A stretch of DNA of 64,000 nucleotides from Phaeospirillum tilakii (GTDB lineage: Bacteria; Pseudomonadota; Alphaproteobacteria; Rhodospirillales; Magnetospirillaceae), in the NCBI RefSeq assembly GCF_042683125.1, contig NZ_JBHUIY010000002.1, positions 154,864-218,863 on the forward strand. Reading direction: 5' to 3'. A model generated the notes under the pieces. That model did not search any database. It saw only the letters and a program-made list of their open reading frames with translations, and was not told the origin of the DNA. Position 1 is the stretch's first letter; each line of letters opens with the position of its first letter. Shown here one piece after another: positions 51,993 to 60,481 of the stretch. Position numbers and translations under genes: made by a program.

Positions 51993-52778
51993 CTATTCCT
52001 CCTCGCGCCGGCGCAGCAGGTAGCAATCCATCACCCAGCCCTTGCGCCGGCGCTGCTCGGTCAGGGCCTGCTCGATCTGCCCGGCGACGCGGTCGAGCGG
52101 CCCGGCGATCAGGGTTTCGTCCGGGCTGCCGACATCCGCCCCCCAATAGATATCGACCGTCCCGGTCCCATCGAGGCGGCGGAAGGCCGAGCGCGAATCC
52201 AGCATCACCACCGCGTTGTGGATCGCGGCGGGGTCGCCGGTTTCGAGCTGACGGCCGGTGGTGATGGTGACGCTTTCGCCGATGCGGTTGAGCGGCACGG
52301 CGTGGCGGGCGGCCAGCATCTGCACCGAGGTGATGCCGGGGATCACCCGCAGGTCGAACGCGGCGCCGTCGCGGTCGATCAGCTCGCGCAGGCTTTGCAG
52401 GGTGCCGTCATACAGGCAGGGGTCGCCCCAGATCAGGAAGGCGCCGCACTCGCCCGGGGCCAGCTCGCGCTCGATCATCCCGGCGATCAGGGCGGTGCGG
52501 CGGTCGCGCCATTCCACCACCGTCTCGTGATAATCGGCCGGGGTGCGGTCGCGCGGCGGGCTGGGGGCGCGGGCGACGCGGTAGGGGCGGCCGTCGCGGT
52601 GGCGGTCGAGGATGTCCTGGCGGAAGCGGATCAGCGACTCGGTGCCCGGCCCGTCCTTGTCGAGGAAGAAGAACAGGTCGGCCTGCTGGATCGCCTTGAC
52701 GGCGGCCAGGGTCAGCGCGTCGGGATCGCCCGGGCCGATGCCGATCAGCAGCAGGGTCTTGCGGGGCGGGTGGGCCAT
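51993..52778 (-). CDS. cobF: Precorrin-6A synthase (deacetylating)
   Basis: Tetrapyrrole methylase of the oxygen-dependent cobalamin pathway, which methylates C1 of precorrin-5 and releases acetate. The 261-residue protein starts with the methylase motif LLLIGIGPGDPDALTL and has the CobF-type IWGDPCLYDGTLQSLRELI and VIPGITSVQMLAARHAVPLN. Downstream of cbiZ on the minus strand. Its presence points to the aerobic route, although the other cob genes are outside the window. Confidence 0.92.
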   Translation of the reverse strand: MAHPPRKTLLLIGIGPGDPDALTLAAVKAIQQADLFFFLDKDGPGTESLIRFRQDILDRHRDGRPYRVARAPSPPRDRTPADYHETVVEWRDRRTALIAGMIERELAPGECGAFLIWGDPCLYDGTLQSLRELIDRDGAAFDLRVIPGITSVQMLAARHAVPLNRIGESVTITTGRQLETGDPAAIHNAVVMLDSRSAFRRLDGTGTVDIYWGADVGSPDETLIAGPLDRVAGQIEQALTEQRRRKGWVMDCYLLRRREEE

Positions 52779-52812
52779 CGGGAAAGCCTTTCTCGGGGCG
52801 GGGAAGGGGGGA

Positions 52813-53499
52813 TCATAGCCGGCGCGACGCCGCCAGGGTGGCGGGATTTTCCGCCTCCCACACCCGGCGGGCGGCGCGGGTGGCCTGATAGACCGCGCTG
52901 GTCAGCGCCTGACCGGTGGCGGTGTGCAGGCCGGCGAACGGGCAGGGCGCCGCTGCCGGCGGGCAGGCGAGCAGGATGCAGTCGGTGCCGGTGCCGACGA
53001 TGCGGCCGTCCTCGGCCAGCAGGGCGGCGGTGCGGGCCTGGGCGGCCAGGGCCAGCGCCTCCAGCAGGGCGCCGTCGCTGAGCGGCCGGGTCAGCGCCGC
53101 CAGCAGGTTGATGGTGCCGACCGGGGCGGGCGGCGGCGGCATCACCGGGCGGGGGTGGCCGGCGGAATCGAGCACCGCGCCGTTGGTCAGGCCGAGAGTC
53201 ACCAGTACCTCGGCGCGGTCGGGGCCGGTGCCGGCGGCGGCGCGGTGGTGGCGGTCGAGCGCCCGCGCCGTCATCATCCCGGCGGCGCCGTCCAGCCCCG
53301 CTTCCGCCAGCCGGCGGTCGAGCAGGTCGAGCGGATCGACCCCGAGCGGCAGGTCGGCATCGACCACTTCCAGCCACGCCACGCAGGCGGTGGAGGTCAG
53401 GCCGGGGCGGTTGAGGCTCCAGCCGGCCAGCCGCCACGGGGCGGGGAAGCGGGCGATCAGCCAGCCGGGGCGGGTTTCGAGGGTGAACAGCGGTTCCAT
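52813..53499 (-). CDS. cbiZ: Adenosylcobinamide amidohydrolase
   Basis: CbiZ removes the aminopropanol side of (adenosyl)cobinamide to yield cobyric acid, letting the cell salvage and remodel corrinoids. The 228-residue protein shows LVTLGLTNGAVLDSAGHP, TINLLAALTRPLSDGALLEA, and GTGTDCILLACPP, all characteristic of the family. The start MEPLFTLETRPGW is chosen over a long low-complexity extension. It is divergent from the cobalamin riboswitch and btuB, a common arrangement with BtuFCD importers. Confidence 0.88.
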   Translation of the reverse strand: MEPLFTLETRPGWLIARFPAPWRLAGWSLNRPGLTSTACVAWLEVVDADLPLGVDPLDLLDRRLAEAGLDGAAGMMTARALDRHHRAAAGTGPDRAEVLVTLGLTNGAVLDSAGHPRPVMPPPPAPVGTINLLAALTRPLSDGALLEALALAAQARTAALLAEDGRIVGTGTDCILLACPPAAAPCPFAGLHTATGQALTSAVYQATRAARRVWEAENPATLAASRRL

Positions 53500-53611
53500 C
53501 GCCGGGGCGTTTCGCACGGGTCGGGGGGAGAGGGCAAGCCCCGGTGTCGGGCGGGCGGGCGGCGGAAAACCGGCTTGACCGGCGGGGACGGCTGTTTCAT
53601 CTTCGGCGCAC

Positions 53612-53797
53612 ATGCTGGTTCCCCGGTTCGCACCGGGGAGGCAAGAGGGAACACGGTGCCGGCCCCGCGCGGGTCGCAATCCGTGACTGTCCCCGCAACT
53701 GTGAGCGGCGAGTCCGCGTCCATCATGGCCACTGGGAAACTGGGAAGGCCGGGCGCTTCGGGCGATGACCCGCGAGTCAGGAGACCTGCCAGCACGG
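53612..53797 (+). promoter_or_regulatory. Cobalamin riboswitch
   Basis: Conserved parts in order: GTTCGCACCGGGGAGGCAAGAG (kept here as separate short blocks) beginning at about 53625, GGGAACACGGTGCCGG, the B12-box-like CCCGCAACTGTGAGCGGCGAG region, GGCCACTGGGAAACTGGGAAGG, and the terminal GAGTCAGGAGACCTGCC. The order and spacing are those of the family. It sits 245 bases ahead of btuB; binding of adenosylcobalamin should switch off btuB-F-C-D. Confidence 0.93.
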
Positions 53798-54041
53798 TCA
53801 CCCAACCGGTGGGCGGTGGACCCATACGGAGCGGCCTTTCGCAGCGGTGACGTCGACGCCGAGACGAAGGCCGTGCCGGGATTCCCCCCGTCATGACCCG
53901 AGCGATGTTGTGCCGGTTCCCCTGGTGCCTGTCGGCGCCGGCCGGGATCGGGTCGGGGCCGATTCGTCATGGCCTTCCGATCGGTTTTCGTTTCCACGCG
54001 CCGTCCGGCCTTGCCGGGGCGCGAACGCAGGAGCGTGACCG

Positions 54042-56114
54042 ATGGGAGCTTGCGGACATTCCGCGCGCCGGGGGGGACCCGGCCTGACCTTTTTGTTGAC
54101 CCTGGCCGCGATCGGCGCCGGACCGGCCGCCCAGGCCGCCGGGACCACGGCCGCCGACCCGCTGCCCGAGACGCTGGTGACCGCCAGCCGGCTGGGCGAG
54201 GGCATCACCGGAGCCTCGACCACGGTGATCACCGCCGACGAGATCGAACGCTCGCCCGGGCAGAGTCTGGCCGACATCCTCGGCCGGGTGCCGGGGATCC
54301 AGGTGCAGACGATGTTCGGCGGGGTCAACGGCAGCGGCGCCTCGGTCGACATGCGCGGCTTCGGTGCCACCGCGACCGGCAACACCCTGATCCTGGTCAA
54401 TGGCCGCCGTCTCAACGACGTCGATCTGTCCTCGGTCGATCTGTCGGCGATCCAGCGTTCCAACATCGAACGGATCGAGATCACCCGGGGCAATGCCGGG
54501 GCGGTGCTGTATGGCGACGGCGCGGTCGGCGGCGTGATCAACATCGTCACCAAGAACGGCGCCAATACCCCGGATTCGGCGCGGATCGAGGGGGCGATCG
54601 GCTCGCTCGGCTATCGCGAGACCAATGCCGGGGTCAACAAGCGGATCGGCGACACCGCGCTGTCGGTCGCCGGCAGCCAGATCACCTCGGACGGCTATCG
54701 CGACAACAACGCCCTCAAACAGCGCAGCATCTCGGGCGAGGTGCGGCAAAGCCTCGACGGCGGCGAGCTGTATCTCAATCTCGGCGCCGACGACCAGCAT
54801 CTCGGCCTGCCGGGTGGGGTCAATCAGACCAATTATGCCCGTGGCCTGCGGCGCGGCACCACCTCGCCCTACGACCATGCCGAGAAGCGCGGGGTCAACG
54901 CCGCGCTGGGCGGCAGTTTCGACGTCGCTTCCGGCCTCGAACTGGTGGTCGATGGCGGGGTGCGGCACAAGGAGCAGGAGGACGCCTTCTTCAGCAGCTG
55001 GGGCAGCGTCTACGACACCTACAACGAGCGCCAGCTGACCACCCTGTCCTTCACCCCCCGGCTCAATGGCGAGGGCAGCCTGGCCGGCCTGCCCAACCGG
55101 CTGACCGCCGGCCTCGATTACAGCTATTCCCTCTATGATTCGCGGCGGATGTGGCATCAGGGCAACCGTCCGTTCCACACCTACCACCTGCGCCAGCACA
55201 ACGTGGCCGAATACCTCCAGGACACCCTGTCGGTCCGTCCCGACACCGACCTGTCGTTCGGCGCCCGGGTCGAGCATGTGATGCTGTCGGCGGTCGATCG
55301 CTACAACCCCGACAACGCCTCGGCCAGTTGGGCGATCACCCCGGGCGGCAACCCGCTGTCGGACAGCGACACCCAATACGCCCTGCATCTCGGCCTCGAC
55401 CATCGCCTGACCGAGCAACTGGCTTTGTTCGGCCGGCTCGGCCGCAGCCTGCGCCTGCCCAATGTCGATGAACGGGTCGGTTCGACCGCCTGGGGCTCGG
55501 GCACCAATTTCGCCCTCAAGGCCCAGACCTCGCGCGACCTCGAACTCGGCCTGCGCGGCCAGCACGGCCGGTTCGGCTGGCAGGGCAGCGGCTACGTGAT
55601 GGAGCTGCGCGACGAACTGCATTACGACCCGATCAGCGGGGTCAACCGCAACCTCGACCCGACCCGGCGCTATGGCGGCGAGGCGACCGCGACCTACCGC
55701 CTGACCCCCGAACTGCGGCTGAAGGGCGGCCTCGCTTATACCGAAGCCAAATTCACCGCCGGCGTGTACAAGGACAAGGACGTGCCGCTGGTGTCGCGCT
55801 GGACCAGTTCCGCCGGGCTGTCGTGGGACGCGTGGGAGAAGTACGTGGTGGTCGATCTCGACGCCCGCTATGTCGGCGATCGCCGCGCCGACAACGACCA
55901 GAGCAATTTCCAGCCGCTGATCGGTTCGCATACCGTGGTCGATCTGCGGGTCGGCGGCGAGCTGGCGCCGGTCACCTGGTCGTTCGCGGTGCAGAATTTG
56001 TTCGACCAGAGCTATTACGACTACGCGATCGCCAGCAGCACGACCTATGGCGCGGCCAACGCCTACCCCCTGCCGGGGCGGACGGTGGTCGGCCGGCTCG
56101 GCCTGTCGTTTTAA
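54042..56114 (+). CDS. btuB: TonB-dependent outer-membrane receptor, vitamin B12 type
   Basis: A 690-residue outer-membrane receptor with signal peptide (FLLTLAAIGAGPAAQA), a TonB box region (PETLVTASRLGEG), plug domain with RRLNDVDLSSVDLSAIQRSNIERIEITRGNAG (R-I-E-I-x-R-G family motif), and a 22-strand barrel ending VVGRLGLSF with terminal Phe. B12 specificity is inferred from the riboswitch and the following btuFCD genes. An AGGAG site precedes the ATG. Confidence 0.92.
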   Translation: MGACGHSARRGGPGLTFLLTLAAIGAGPAAQAAGTTAADPLPETLVTASRLGEGITGASTTVITADEIERSPGQSLADILGRVPGIQVQTMFGGVNGSGASVDMRGFGATATGNTLILVNGRRLNDVDLSSVDLSAIQRSNIERIEITRGNAGAVLYGDGAVGGVINIVTKNGANTPDSARIEGAIGSLGYRETNAGVNKRIGDTALSVAGSQITSDGYRDNNALKQRSISGEVRQSLDGGELYLNLGADDQHLGLPGGVNQTNYARGLRRGTTSPYDHAEKRGVNAALGGSFDVASGLELVVDGGVRHKEQEDAFFSSWGSVYDTYNERQLTTLSFTPRLNGEGSLAGLPNRLTAGLDYSYSLYDSRRMWHQGNRPFHTYHLRQHNVAEYLQDTLSVRPDTDLSFGARVEHVMLSAVDRYNPDNASASWAITPGGNPLSDSDTQYALHLGLDHRLTEQLALFGRLGRSLRLPNVDERVGSTAWGSGTNFALKAQTSRDLELGLRGQHGRFGWQGSGYVMELRDELHYDPISGVNRNLDPTRRYGGEATATYRLTPELRLKGGLAYTEAKFTAGVYKDKDVPLVSRWTSSAGLSWDAWEKYVVVDLDARYVGDRRADNDQSNFQPLIGSHTVVDLRVGGELAPVTWSFAVQNLFDQSYYDYAIASSTTYGAANAYPLPGRTVVGRLGLSF

Positions 56115-56170
56115 CAGCAGGGGTCCGGGGCCTTGCGGCCCCGGCGGGGGCAGGGCGGCGCCCTGCAAGG
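56115..56170 (+). repeat. Family B half-element between btuB and btuF
   Basis: TCCGGGGCC-TTGC-GGCCCCGG hairpin then CGGGGGCAGGGCGGCGCCCTGC, matching the right half of the bipartite element. Located inside the btu operon, so if it terminated transcription it would do so only partly. Confidence 0.6.
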
Positions 56171-56188
56171 CGGTCGAGGATACGAACG

Positions 56189-56992
56189 ATGCGTTTGGGA
56201 GTGCTGCTCACCCTGACCCTGCTGCTGGCCCTGCCGGCACTGGCGGAGCCCCCCCGCCGCATCGTCTCGGCCAATCTGTGCGCCGACCGGCTGGTGCTGG
56301 AGCTGGCCGAGCGCGACCGGGTGAGGGCGGTCGGCCCGTTCGCGGCCGACCCGGCGGTTTCGACCGTTGCGGCGGCGGCCCAGGGCCTGCCGGTCACCGA
56401 GGGCCGGGTCGAACAGATTCTCGCCTTTCATCCCGATCTGGTGGTGCTCGGCACCTTCAACGATCCGGCGACCGGGATGTTGCTGGAGCGGCTGGGGGTG
56501 CCGGTCTACCGGGTCGGCGCGCCGCAGAGCCTCGACGGGGTGCGGGCCGAGATCCGCAGGCTGGCGGCGGCGTTGGGCGAGACGGCGCGGGGCGAGGCGA
56601 TGGTGGCCCGGCTGGAGGCCGGGCTGGCGGCGCTGCCACGGCTGGAGCGGCCGGTGGTGGCGGCGGTGTATCAGGCCGGGGGCTGGAGCGCGGGGCGGGG
56701 CACCCTGGCCGACGAACTGTTCGGCCGGGTCGGTCTGGTCAACCTCGCCGCCGCGACCGGGCGGAGCGGGATTGCTCCGCTGCCGCTGGAAACGTTGGTG
56801 GCGGGACGGCCGGAACTGATCGTGATCGAATCGATGGGGGAGGAGGCGCCCTCGCTGTCCGGCGAATTGCTGCGCCATCCGGTGCTGGCCGGGCGGGGGC
56901 TGCGCCGGGTGACGGTGCCGATGCGGCTGTGGGCCTGTCCCGATCCGGCGCTGGCGGCGGCGGCGGCGCTGGTGGCGGAGGCGGCACGATGA
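56189..56992 (+). CDS. btuF: Cobalamin ABC transporter substrate-binding protein
   Basis: Periplasmic binding protein of 267 residues with signal peptide (LGVLLTLTLLLALPALA). The BtuF-type fold shows RRIVSANLCADRLVLELA at the mature start, FHPDLVVLGTF mid-protein, and the second lobe beginning PVVAAVYQAGGWSAGRGT. It lies downstream of btuB and upstream of btuC with an ATGA overlap. Confidence 0.88.
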   Translation: MRLGVLLTLTLLLALPALAEPPRRIVSANLCADRLVLELAERDRVRAVGPFAADPAVSTVAAAAQGLPVTEGRVEQILAFHPDLVVLGTFNDPATGMLLERLGVPVYRVGAPQSLDGVRAEIRRLAAALGETARGEAMVARLEAGLAALPRLERPVVAAVYQAGGWSAGRGTLADELFGRVGLVNLAAATGRSGIAPLPLETLVAGRPELIVIESMGEEAPSLSGELLRHPVLAGRGLRRVTVPMRLWACPDPALAAAAALVAEAAR

Positions 56993-57960
56993 GCCGGCCC
57001 GCGCCCGAACCGGTGCTGGCCCTGCTGGTGCTGCTGCTGACGGTGGTGTCGCTGTCGGTCGGGGCCACCGCGCTGGGGCCGACCGATCTGTGGTCGGCCG
57101 ACCCGACCCGGGCCACGCTGGCCCGCACCGTGCTGGTCGAGATCCGCCTGCCGCGCACCCTGCTGGCGCTGCTGACCGGCGGCTCGCTCGGGCTGGCCGG
57201 GGCGGTGCTGCAAGGGCTGCTGCGCAACCCGCTGGCCGATCCCGGGGTGCTCGGGGTGTCGGCGGTGGCGTCGCTGGGGGCGGTGCTGGCGTTCTATTTC
57301 GGGCTGTGGTCGGTGGCGGCCGGGGGGGTGGCCGGCGGCCTGCTCGCCGCGCTGCTGCTGGTGGCGCTGGCCGGGCGGCGCGCCGGCAGCCTGACCCTGC
57401 TGCTGGCCGGGGTGGCGCTGTCGAGCTTCGCCGTCGCCCTGACCGCGCTGGCGCTCAACCTCGCCCCCTCGCCGCTGGCCGCCTACGAGATGATGTTCTG
57501 GCTGCTCGGCTCGGTCGCCGACCGCTCCTGGGTTCATCTGCGCCTCGCCGCGCCGCTGATCCTGCTCGGCTGGGTCCTGCTGTTCGCCACCCGGCGCGGC
57601 CTCAGCGCGCTGGCGCTGGGCGAGGCGGTGGCCCACTCGCTGGGGATCGATCCGGTCCGGCTGCGCCTGCTGGCGATCGTCGGCACCGCCTGTTGCGTCG
57701 GCGCGGCGGTGGCGGTCAGCGGCAGCATCGGCTTCGTCGGGCTGGTGGTGCCGCATCTGCTGCGGCGCTGGGTCGGCCATGATCCCGGCCGCCTGCTCGG
57801 GGTCAGCACCCTGGGCGGGGCGGCGCTGCTGCTGGCGGCCGATCTCGGGGTGCGGGCGCTGGCCAGCGGCCCGGAACTGAAGCTCGGCGTCGCCACCGCG
57901 CTGGTCGGGGCGCCGTTCTTCCTGGCCCAGGTGGTGCGGATGCGGGGGGAACAGCCATGA
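56989..57960 (+). CDS. btuC: Cobalamin ABC transporter permease
   Basis: FecCD/BtuC-family permease of 323 residues with about ten helices. Family markers are EIRLPRTLLALLTGGSLGLAGAVLQGLLRNPLADPGVLG and GFVGLVVPHLLRRWVGHD (shown in the sequence in short conserved blocks such as RLPRTL, GAVLQG, NPLADP and VPHLLR). Overlaps both neighbours through ATGA junctions. Confidence 0.92.
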   Translation: MSRPAPEPVLALLVLLLTVVSLSVGATALGPTDLWSADPTRATLARTVLVEIRLPRTLLALLTGGSLGLAGAVLQGLLRNPLADPGVLGVSAVASLGAVLAFYFGLWSVAAGGVAGGLLAALLLVALAGRRAGSLTLLLAGVALSSFAVALTALALNLAPSPLAAYEMMFWLLGSVADRSWVHLRLAAPLILLGWVLLFATRRGLSALALGEAVAHSLGIDPVRLRLLAIVGTACCVGAAVAVSGSIGFVGLVVPHLLRRWVGHDPGRLLGVSTLGGAALLLAADLGVRALASGPELKLGVATALVGAPFFLAQVVRMRGEQP

Positions 57961-58754
57961 GCCGGCTGGAGTGGCGCGGACTGGCGCTGACCCGGGGCGG
58001 ACGGCCGGCGCTGGACGGAGTCACGCTGACCCTGGCCCCGGGCGAGCTGCTCGGCATCGTCGGCCCCAACGGCGCCGGCAAGAGCGCCCTGCTGCGCTGC
58101 GCGGTCGGGCTCGACCGGCCGGGGGCGGGCGCGGTGCGGCTCGACGGGCGGACGCTGGCGGACTGGCCGGCGGCCGAGCGGGCGCGGCGGATCGCCTATC
58201 TGCCGCAGAGCGCCGAGGCGCCCTGGCCGATCCCGGTGGCGGCGGCGGTGGCGCTGGGGCGGCTGCCGCATGGCGACGCCGACCGGCCGGCGGGGCGGGC
58301 GGCGGTGGCCGCCGCGCTGGCGGCGGTGGGGATCGAATCGCTGGCCAAGCGGGCGCTGACCGCGCTGTCGGGCGGCGAGCGGGCGCTGGCGCTGCTGGCC
58401 CGGGCGCTGGCGGTCGAGGCGGATCTGCTGCTGCTCGACGAGCCGCTGGCGGCGCTCGATCCGCATCACCAGCTCGCGGTGCTCGACCTGCTGGCGGCCC
58501 AGGCGGCGGCGGGGCGGGCGGTCGGGCTGGTGCTGCACGACCTGACCCTGGCGGCGCGGTTCTGCTCGCGCGTCGCCCTGCTGGCCGGCGGGCGGCTGCG
58601 GGCGGACGGGCCGCCGGCGGTGGCGCTGTCGGACGCGTTGCTGGCCGAGGCCTATGCCATCCGCGCCCATCGCGCCGAAATCGAGGGCGAGGCGCTGCTG
58701 GTGCCATGGCGGCGGGAAGACGCGGGCTCTGCCCGCACCCGCCAAGGGCGATGA
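57957..58754 (+). CDS. btuD: Cobalamin ABC transporter ATP-binding protein
   Basis: A 265-residue ATPase with Walker A GPNGAGKS, Q-loop AYLPQSAEAPWPIPV, signature LSGGERALALLARAL, Walker B LLLLDEPLAALDPHH and switch His in VLHDLTLAARF. The last dozen residues (EDAGSARTRQGR) are encoded by the left end of a family B repeat, GACGCGGGCTCTGCCCGCAC onward, so the repeat has supplied the stop codon and C-terminus. Confidence 0.92.
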   Translation: MSRLEWRGLALTRGGRPALDGVTLTLAPGELLGIVGPNGAGKSALLRCAVGLDRPGAGAVRLDGRTLADWPAAERARRIAYLPQSAEAPWPIPVAAAVALGRLPHGDADRPAGRAAVAAALAAVGIESLAKRALTALSGGERALALLARALAVEADLLLLDEPLAALDPHHQLAVLDLLAAQAAAGRAVGLVLHDLTLAARFCSRVALLAGGRLRADGPPAVALSDALLAEAYAIRAHRAEIEGEALLVPWRREDAGSARTRQGR

Positions 58755-58885
58755 GGCCCTTGGATCCCTTTCCCGGTCCTTCGCGCGACGAACGTTTGCG
58801 CCCAAGCTGAAAAGCGGATCGGGACCCGACCATCAAAGGGTTCCAAGGGCCCTTGGCCCTTGGCGGGTGTGGGCGGAGCCCACCT
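58722..58885 (+). repeat. Dispersed GC-rich repeat, family B, full bipartite copy
   Basis: Left end GCGGGCTCTGCCCGCACCCG-CCAAGGGCG, right end GGCCCTTGGCGGGTGTGGGC-GGAGCCCAC in inverted orientation, around a centre of about 100 bases. It overlaps the 3' end of btuD and stops just before the Zur-like box of znuA. Confidence 0.8.
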
Positions 58886-58910
58886 CAGCGCCCCTTGCGC
58901 AGGTGGCCTG

Positions 58911-58930
58911 ATGTAATGTTATAACGTTGC
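58911..58930. promoter_or_regulatory. Zur-like operator upstream of znuA
   Basis: AATGTTATAACGTT (58915-58928), sharing the GTTATAAC core with the perfect palindrome at 4729-4740. It lies 30 bases before the znuA start, suitably placed for repression. Confidence 0.6.
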
Positions 58931-58958
58931 GGAACGGGTTGCATAAGGGAGAACCGAG

Positions 58959-59840
58959 ATGCTGCGACGGGGGATGGTGCTGGCGGTGCTGCTGCTGGCG
59001 CTGGTCGGCGGAAGTGCTGCGGCGCAGGCGCGGCCGCTGAAGGTGGTGGCGACCTTCTCGATCCTGGCCGGGATCACCCAGGACATCGCCGGGCCGGCGG
59101 CCGAGGTGGTCGCCCTGGTCGGGCCGGACGGCGACGCCCATCTGTTCGAGCCCAGCCCGGCCAACGTCAAGGCGTTGAGCGAGGCCGATCTGGTGGTGGC
59201 CAACGGGCTGGGGCTGGAACCCTGGCTCGACCGGCTGGTCGCCGCCGCCGGGGCGCGCGGCAAGCTGGTGCTGGCCTCGGCCGGGGTTACCCCCCGGATG
59301 GAGGATCGGGCGGCCGATCCGCATGCCTGGCAGGATCTCGCCAACGGCCGGCGCTATGCCGCCAACATCGCCCAGGCGCTGGCCGCCGCCGCGCCGGAGC
59401 AGGGCGCGGCGATCACCGCCCGCGCCGCCGCTTATGACCACCGGCTGGACCAGCTCGACGGCTGGGTGCGGGCGCAGATCGCCACCCTGCCCGTGGCGCA
59501 GCGGCGGATCATCACCACCCATGACGCCTTCGGCTATTTCGGCCAGGCCTACGGCGTCACCCTGCTCGCCGCCCAGGGGCTCAGCACCGAGGCCGAGCCG
59601 ACCAGCCGCGATGTCGCCCGGCTGGTGCGCCAGATCAAGCAGGCCAAGGTGCGGGCGGTGTTCCTCGAAAACATGTCCGATCCGCGCCTGATCCGCGCCC
59701 TGGCCCACGATGCCGGCGCGGTGGTCGGCGGCACCCTCTATGCCGACGCGCTGTCGGCGGCCGATGGCCCGGCCCCCAGCTACGAAGCGATGTTCCGCCA
59801 CAATGTCGCCGTGCTGGTGGCGGCGATGGCCAAGAATTGA
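58959..59840 (+). CDS. znuA: Zinc ABC transporter substrate-binding protein
   Basis: Cluster A-I (TroA/ZnuA) periplasmic metal-binding protein of 293 residues with signal peptide (MVLAVLLLALVGGSAAAQA). It shows VVATFSILAGITQDIAG, the first metal-ligand histidine in GPDGDAHLFEPSP, and further ligands in DPHAWQDL and TTHDAFGYF, with a later acidic residue near the C-terminus. It lacks the long His-rich loop seen in enterobacterial ZnuA. Presumed partner of znuCB at 3.1-4.6 kb. It ends in a TTGA overlap with zevA. Confidence 0.9.
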   Translation: MLRRGMVLAVLLLALVGGSAAAQARPLKVVATFSILAGITQDIAGPAAEVVALVGPDGDAHLFEPSPANVKALSEADLVVANGLGLEPWLDRLVAAAGARGKLVLASAGVTPRMEDRAADPHAWQDLANGRRYAANIAQALAAAAPEQGAAITARAAAYDHRLDQLDGWVRAQIATLPVAQRRIITTHDAFGYFGQAYGVTLLAAQGLSTEAEPTSRDVARLVRQIKQAKVRAVFLENMSDPRLIRALAHDAGAVVGGTLYADALSAADGPAPSYEAMFRHNVAVLVAAMAKN

Positions 59841-60481
59841 GCCCGACCGGTCGCGCCGTCGTCGCGCTGGGGCTGGCGCTGCTGGCGCTGGCCCCGGGGC
59901 ACGCGGCGGCGCACCCCCATGCCTGGATCGACATTTCGGTCGCGGTGCGGTTCGACGCCGACGGCCGGGTGACCGGGCTCGCGGAATCCTGGCTGTTCGA
60001 CGAGTTCTACAGCGCCGACACCGTCGGCAAGGGTGATCCGGCCCGGATCGACCGGCTGATCAAGGGGATCATGCGCAACCTCGCCGGCTATGGCTATTTC
60101 ACCCGGGTCCATGCCGGCGGGCGCGAGATCGCCCTGGCGCCGCCGCCGCCGGCCAGCGCGCGGATGGAAGCGGGGCGGCTGCGGATGGATTTCCTCGCCC
60201 CGCTGGCCGAGCCGGTCATCCCGACCCAGGCGGCGCCGCTGACCTACGCGGTGTTCGATCCGACCTATTTCATCGAGATGCTGCACGCCGAGGCCAAGGA
60301 CGCGATCCGGCTGGAGGGCGCGCCGCCGGGCTGCCGCTTCCGTCTGCTCCAACCCCATCCCGATCCCAAGGCGGTGGCCGCCGCCGCCGCGCTCGACCGT
60401 ACCCAGAGCGGCGGCGACGGACTCGGGGCCCAGTTTGCCGAGAAGGTCGAAATCACATGCGAAGCCTCCCCCCGGCCCTGA
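59837..60481 (+). CDS. zevA: DUF1007-family periplasmic protein, ZevA-like
   Basis: A 214-residue exported protein starting with TTG in overlap with znuA. Signal peptide, then the family HPHAWIDISVAVRFDADGRV opening with its His-x-His, and FDEFYSADTV and FDPTYFIEM segments. In Haemophilus influenzae, ZevA of this family works with ZevB in zinc uptake under limitation; the same pair here follows znuA. It overlaps zevB by 25 bases. Confidence 0.85.
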   Translation: MSPTGRAVVALGLALLALAPGHAAAHPHAWIDISVAVRFDADGRVTGLAESWLFDEFYSADTVGKGDPARIDRLIKGIMRNLAGYGYFTRVHAGGREIALAPPPPASARMEAGRLRMDFLAPLAEPVIPTQAAPLTYAVFDPTYFIEMLHAEAKDAIRLEGAPPGCRFRLLQPHPDPKAVAAAAALDRTQSGGDGLGAQFAEKVEITCEASPRP

